Source of the DNA: CAYFVR01 sp046541515
GTDB lineage: Bacteria > Desulfobacterota > Desulfobacteria > Desulfobacterales > Desulfococcaceae
Assembly: GCA_046541515.1 (NCBI GenBank)
Contig: JBKHDD010000122.1
Coordinates: 1 to 14,586 of the forward strand
Reading direction: 5' to 3'
Length of the DNA stretch: 14,586 nt
Position numbers and translations under genes: made by a program
Notes under the pieces: model-generated
What the model saw: the letters and a program-made list of their open reading frames with translations, nothing else
What the model was told of the DNA's origin: nothing
Databases searched by the model: none
Shown here: in pieces, positions 11,171-14,586 of the stretch
Layout of the letters: each line of letters begins with the position of its first letter
How positions within the stretch are numbered: position 1 is the first letter of the stretch

Positions 11171-11824
11171 TCAACGAGGAACGGGTCGGGAAGAGACGGG
11201 ACGGTTTGGGACGTGCGCCGAGGCATGGGATGGTCCGCGTCCGGACGGCGAAGGATCGAAGGCAATTCCGTCGTACACGGCGTCCAGAGGAAGCGAGACA
11301 TCGACGGCTTCCAGCGCCAAAGCGGGATGGGCGTCGTCGGTTTCCCGAAGCTCCCAGTTGCCGGACGTGTTTCGGAAATAGCGTTCAATTTTGGGAAAAT
11401 TCTGGAAAACCAGCAGATACTCCCGAAGCGAGGGGATTTTCCGGTAATGGCCGAACCTGACGCCCCGGTCGTACCGTTCCGTGGAATCGGACAGCGCCTC
11501 CGCGATCAGCAGCGGGTTCAGCAGCGTATCCCCTTCGCCGTCGGCAAACCGGGTTTCCCCGCACAAAACCATCACGTCGGGGTAGGTGTACAATCCGCTT
11601 TCCTCGATCTTGAGCCGCATGTCGCTGGGGTAGGCTCGGCAAGGCCCGCCCTGGAAGGCCAGCTTGAACTGAAAAATCAGGTTCGCCACCAGCAAATTGT
11701 GACGCTCGGAGGCGTCGGCCATGGCGAAGGTTTCTCCGGCGAAATATTCGCTTTTCACCTCGGCGTTCCGCTCTTGCTCCAGATAGGCGGTTTCCGAAAG
11801 AAAACCGGTTTTTTTGGTTTCCAT
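11171..11824 (-). CDS. Uma2 family (DUF820) putative endonuclease
   Basis: A 217-residue protein of the Uma2/DUF820 family, which has a PD-(D/E)XK restriction-endonuclease-like fold and is very abundant in cyanobacteria; its biological role is not settled. Visible family features are VKSEYFAGE (23-31), ASERHNLLVANLI (38-50), YPSDMRLKI (65-73), YPDVMVLCG (81-89, Asp83), LIAEALSDSTERYDRG (106-121, Glu109) and SLREYLLV (132-139). The position usually held by lysine after YDRG is Arg123 here, so nuclease activity may be weak or lost. The last ~28 residues are rich in Pro, Ser and Arg and look like a non-family extension. The start ATG 11824 has GGGA 7 nt upstream and an upstream promoter candidate. 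It is followed by pgm after 27 bp, so it may be the first gene of that transcript. Confidence 0.9.
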   Translation of the reverse strand: METKKTGFLSETAYLEQERNAEVKSEYFAGETFAMADASERHNLLVANLIFQFKLAFQGGPCRAYPSDMRLKIEESGLYTYPDVMVLCGETRFADGEGDTLLNPLLIAEALSDSTERYDRGVRFGHYRKIPSLREYLLVFQNFPKIERYFRNTSGNWELRETDDAHPALALEAVDVSLPLDAVYDGIAFDPSPSGRGPSHASAHVPNRPVSSRPVPR

Positions 11825-11875
11825 GGCGTCGTCCCGGAAATGGTCCGGATTCCTTGAAAATATCGATTTTATTGA

Positions 11876-11903
11876 AATATGCGATAGAATCGGGAAAAGT
11901 CAA
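11876..11903 (-). promoter_or_regulatory. Putative promoter for the Uma2-pgm unit
   Basis: On the minus strand TTGACT (11903-11898), a 16-bp spacer and CATATT (11881-11876) match the sigma-70 hexamers at about 5 and 4 positions. It sits in a locally AT-rich patch about 50 bp upstream of ATG 11824. Confidence 0.4.
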
Positions 11904-11954
11904 CCGGTTTTCCGGCCGGGCCGCCGTCTGAAACCGCCCCGCCGGATTTCCCTC

Positions 11955-11983
11955 TTTTCATCGCCCGATCCGGTTGATATAGA
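11955..11983 (+). promoter_or_regulatory. Putative promoter for the helicase gene
   Basis: TTTTCA (11955-11960), a 17-bp spacer and TATAGA (11978-11983) match the sigma-70 hexamers at four positions each. It would give a leader of about 60 nt to ATG 12050. The remainder of the 225-bp divergent region (11825-12049) holds nothing else I recognise. Confidence 0.33.
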
Positions 11984-12049
11984 AACCATCGTCGCCTCGC
12001 GGGGATCCCCGCCGGGTTTTTCTCGAATTCCAAATCAACCAAGGCGTTT

Positions 12050-14586
12050 ATGCCCAAAACAACCGATCCCATTCAACGATTTTTCCAGGAGATGACGGCC
12101 CTGTGGCCCACCAATCCGGAGCTGGTCTTCAGCCGCCAGTTTTTGGCGCTTTGGGAGGAATCCTGCCAACCCAAGCCGGTGGCCGCCAAGGGGCCGTATC
12201 CCAAGGTGGGCGGCCAAAAGCTCCCCATTCCCAAGCCGGGAAAATATGTTTCCTTTCTGGAATGGGACCCGGTTCACCAAGGCCCGGTTCTGGTTTCCGA
12301 AAACTGCGCCTTTCGCTACCGGCTGGCGGTCCAGGTGGCCGACGGGGGGATCGATTTCTCCGCCCTGCCGGATTCCGACACGAGCCAGGAAAAGGACACG
12401 CCGGGCCAGATCATGGAAGTGATTTACGACGTGATCGAGGTTTTCCTGGACCGCAATCCCGACGCCGATATTTTTCGGATCAAGAAAAAGGAATTCGCGG
12501 CGGCATTGGACGCGCTGGACGATAGCTACGACTCCGCCCGGATTCGACGGATTTCCCGATTTTCCGCCGCCGAGGTCCGAAAGTGGATTCAACGGGCCGC
12601 CCGGGACATGGCGCTGGAGGACCTGAAATCCCAGATCAGTCTGCCCCTGGGCGACACCTTCGCATTTCGGAACGAGGATTCGGATGGCGGCCCCGATTTC
12701 GTTTCCAAATCCGAGGATGTTTCGCCCGATCCCGCCGTTCTCCCGGAGCGGACCCCCTGGACGATCCGGCAAGAGATGGCGGTGCTGGTGGACCTGGCCC
12801 GGCTGCGGGATCGAATCACCCGCGAATGCCGCATTCCGCTGATCGGGGCCGAGGTCGTGCCCGCCGATGTTCAGGACCGGACCGTGATCCGTTTGAAGGA
12901 CGCCGTCGGGCTCAATCTGAACGAAGGACTTCGTTTCGCCGTCCATTTCGGGGAGGAACCGGACCGGCTGGGCGAATGCGTTGTGGCGTTGGCGGACGAA
13001 TCGGTCGTCTTTTTGGAAATTTATTGGGAAAACGTCGGGGAGCGGCCGGATTTCCAAGCCCTGCACCTGCGCCCCCTCGGCGCCCCCGCGCCCAAATTGC
13101 TGGCCAAAATCCGGGCGCTGTTCGACCAGGTCCGCACCGCGCCCGACGAAATCTCCGGCGCCCTCCGGCCCGTCCTGGGATTGCCGGTGGAATCCGCGAC
13201 CGCGGGAACCTCCGCGCCGGATCGAGGGGACTTGGACCTTTCCCAAAGACAAGCCCTGGCCGCGGCCGTGGACGATTCCCGGCCGGTGGTCGCCGTGCAG
13301 GGGCCGCCGGGGACGGGAAAAACGCGGGTTTTGGCCGAGGTCATCCGGACCCTCTGCGCCCGGGGACAACGGCTGATCGTCACCGCGCCGTCCAATACCG
13401 CCGTGGACAACGTCTGTCGGGCCGTGTGGGATTTGCCGGTGCTCCGGTTCGGCGCGGCGGAGAAGGTGGCGGAATCGGTGCGGAGCCGTTGTTGGGCCGG
13501 CGACGGAGATCAGGTGGAAACCTTCATCCAAAAATCCCGGGGCGGCCGAAACGGCGCGGTCTACGCGGCCACCCACGTCCGGGCGATCCTGGATTCGGTG
13601 ATCGGCCGGGATTTTCTGGAGCGCGGGCCCTTCGACGCCGTATTGTTCGACGAGGCGGGCATGTCCCGCATGGACGAGTTTTTGCTCTGCGCCCAACTGG
13701 GAAAGCGGGCGATTCTGTTCGGCGACCAGCGACAGCTTCCGCCGTTTCCGCTCTCCGGCAAAGTTCGTTCGGAGCTGGCGGCGGTCCATCCCCATCTTCC
13801 GCGTTCCACCCGCGCGCTGCTGGACGAGGGGGCCTTGGAATGGCTGATCCGCCACCGGAAAGCGCCCCGGATTCTGCTGGAACGGTCCTACCGTTGCCAG
13901 AATCCCAGGCTGCTGCGGTTTTCCTCCACGCTGTTCTACCACGCCCGGGTCCGCACCAGCGAAACGGCCGAGTACTTTCGCCTGCCCTTCCACGCCCGCC
14001 GGGAAGCCTATCCCCGCTCCACGCTCCGCTTTTACTGCACCAGCGCCTTGCCGGAGGAGACGCGGCAAGAGACCATCGTCCTTTCGGACGGACGGGTGGG
14101 CATGGAAAACCGGTGCGAAGCGAGGCTCTGCCGGTTCGCGGTGTTGTCCGCGCTGGACCGGCATCCGCCGGAGGAGATCACGGTGATCTCGCCCTACAAA
14201 CGGCAGATTCAGCGCATCCGGTCGGCCCTGCGATGGGACCGGGTGGCGGAATTCCTGCCCGGGAACGTGACGCGGGACGGTTGGCGGGCCTTTCTCCGGG
14301 ACCGCGTCGCCACGGTGGACAGCTTCCAGGGCGGCGAAAGCGATCTGGTGATCATCAGCTACGTCCGCAGCAATGCCGACGGCGGGGTCGGATTCGTGGA
14401 CAATCCCAACCGCATCAACGTGGCCCACACCCGCTGCCGCAAGGAACTGATCATCATCGGCGACCTGGAATGCCTGAAGCGCCAAGCCAAAAACGACATT
14501 TTCATCCGAATGGAACGATCCTTCCGGCGCGACGGAGAAATCCTGGACGTGGACGCGGAGTTGCTTGGAGAGATTTCGGCGGGGTT
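12050..14586 (+). CDS. Superfamily-1 helicase, Upf1/DNA2-like (AAA_11/AAA_12), first 845 residues
   Basis: The frame is open from ATG 12050 to the window edge, so the C-terminus is missing. An ATP-dependent nucleic-acid helicase or translocase of the Upf1-like SF1 group is indicated. Motifs in order: Q-type LSQRQALAAAV just before Walker A, GPPGTGKT (418-425), TAPSNTAVDN (motif Ia), motif II FDEAG (533-537), GDQRQLPP (558-565), LERSYRCQNP (IV), ISPYKRQI, VDSFQGGE (756-763, V) and NPNRINVAHTRCRKEL (785-800, VI). The first ~400 residues are not a domain I recognise; they may include a beta-barrel-like nucleic-acid-binding segment (~270-350), as in relatives. The start has AAGG about 5 nt upstream. 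It diverges from the Uma2 gene. Substrate (DNA or RNA) and role in repair, RNA metabolism or defence cannot be decided. Confidence 0.9.
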   Translation, partial: MPKTTDPIQRFFQEMTALWPTNPELVFSRQFLALWEESCQPKPVAAKGPYPKVGGQKLPIPKPGKYVSFLEWDPVHQGPVLVSENCAFRYRLAVQVADGGIDFSALPDSDTSQEKDTPGQIMEVIYDVIEVFLDRNPDADIFRIKKKEFAAALDALDDSYDSARIRRISRFSAAEVRKWIQRAARDMALEDLKSQISLPLGDTFAFRNEDSDGGPDFVSKSEDVSPDPAVLPERTPWTIRQEMAVLVDLARLRDRITRECRIPLIGAEVVPADVQDRTVIRLKDAVGLNLNEGLRFAVHFGEEPDRLGECVVALADESVVFLEIYWENVGERPDFQALHLRPLGAPAPKLLAKIRALFDQVRTAPDEISGALRPVLGLPVESATAGTSAPDRGDLDLSQRQALAAAVDDSRPVVAVQGPPGTGKTRVLAEVIRTLCARGQRLIVTAPSNTAVDNVCRAVWDLPVLRFGAAEKVAESVRSRCWAGDGDQVETFIQKSRGGRNGAVYAATHVRAILDSVIGRDFLERGPFDAVLFDEAGMSRMDEFLLCAQLGKRAILFGDQRQLPPFPLSGKVRSELAAVHPHLPRSTRALLDEGALEWLIRHRKAPRILLERSYRCQNPRLLRFSSTLFYHARVRTSETAEYFRLPFHARREAYPRSTLRFYCTSALPEETRQETIVLSDGRVGMENRCEARLCRFAVLSALDRHPPEEITVISPYKRQIQRIRSALRWDRVAEFLPGNVTRDGWRAFLRDRVATVDSFQGGESDLVIISYVRSNADGGVGFVDNPNRINVAHTRCRKELIIIGDLECLKRQAKNDIFIRMERSFRRDGEILDVDAELLGEISAG

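Noticed and set aside
9845..11857. 670-codon plus-strand frame opposite pgm and the Uma2 gene
   Set aside because: It spans two real minus-strand genes and their gap, and shows no domain.
12035..14485. 816-codon minus-strand frame opposite the helicase
   Set aside because: The plus strand has every SF1 helicase motif; the minus-strand product is low-complexity and unlike any family.

Overview
The window is GC-rich (roughly 60 % or more) and densely coded. The gene style is that of a Desulfobacterota (former Deltaproteobacteria) sulfate reducer or a close relative. This rests on multi-PAS hybrid histidine kinases with a PEEIRETLHELRVNQIELE-type leader helix, a PocR-type sensor, a DUF4143 ATPase and a Uma2-family protein. 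The assignment is inferred from style; no ribosomal or other marker gene is present.

Layout. (1) 1-5886, minus strand, a tight four-gene block read right to left: a 1182-residue soluble hybrid kinase (PAS x3, HisKA, HATPase, REC, REC, HPT); a AAA_14/DUF4143 ATPase; a 46-codon fragment matching the kinase's C-terminal HPT helix; and the N-terminal 243 residues of a PocR-domain protein that leaves the window. Gaps are 25, 14 and 40 bp. (2) 5887-6325, a divergent non-coding region with a good minus-strand promoter. (3) 6326-9525, plus strand, an ECF-transporter S-component-like membrane protein overlapping by 4 bp (ATGA) a membrane hybrid kinase with a periplasmic SBP_bac_3 sensor. (4) 9491-11824, minus strand, phosphoglucomutase (pgm) behind a Uma2/DUF820 protein; the 3' end of pgm overlaps the kinase tail-to-tail by 35 bp. 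(5) 11825-12049, a short AT-rich divergent promoter region. (6) 12050 to the right edge, the first 845 residues of an Upf1/DNA2-like superfamily-1 helicase.

How they may work together. Three signalling proteins lie here without a DNA-binding response regulator, so their output is elsewhere. The large kinase can run a complete internal His-Asp-Asp-His relay. The PocR protein shares its first ~40 codons and ribosome-binding site with that kinase, so they look like paralogues or products of gene conversion. The second kinase and the S-component protein look like a coupled membrane sensing or uptake unit. pgm is an ordinary housekeeping enzyme.

Most unusual points. The ATPase gene sits between two ~86-bp direct repeats of the kinase's HPT-coding end, spaced exactly 1575 bp (525 codons), so simple recombination would remove it and leave an intact kinase. 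The kinase gene also carries degenerate 7-bp tandem repeats in three of its loops or linkers. No CRISPR array, tRNA, rRNA, insertion sequence or recognisable riboswitch was seen.
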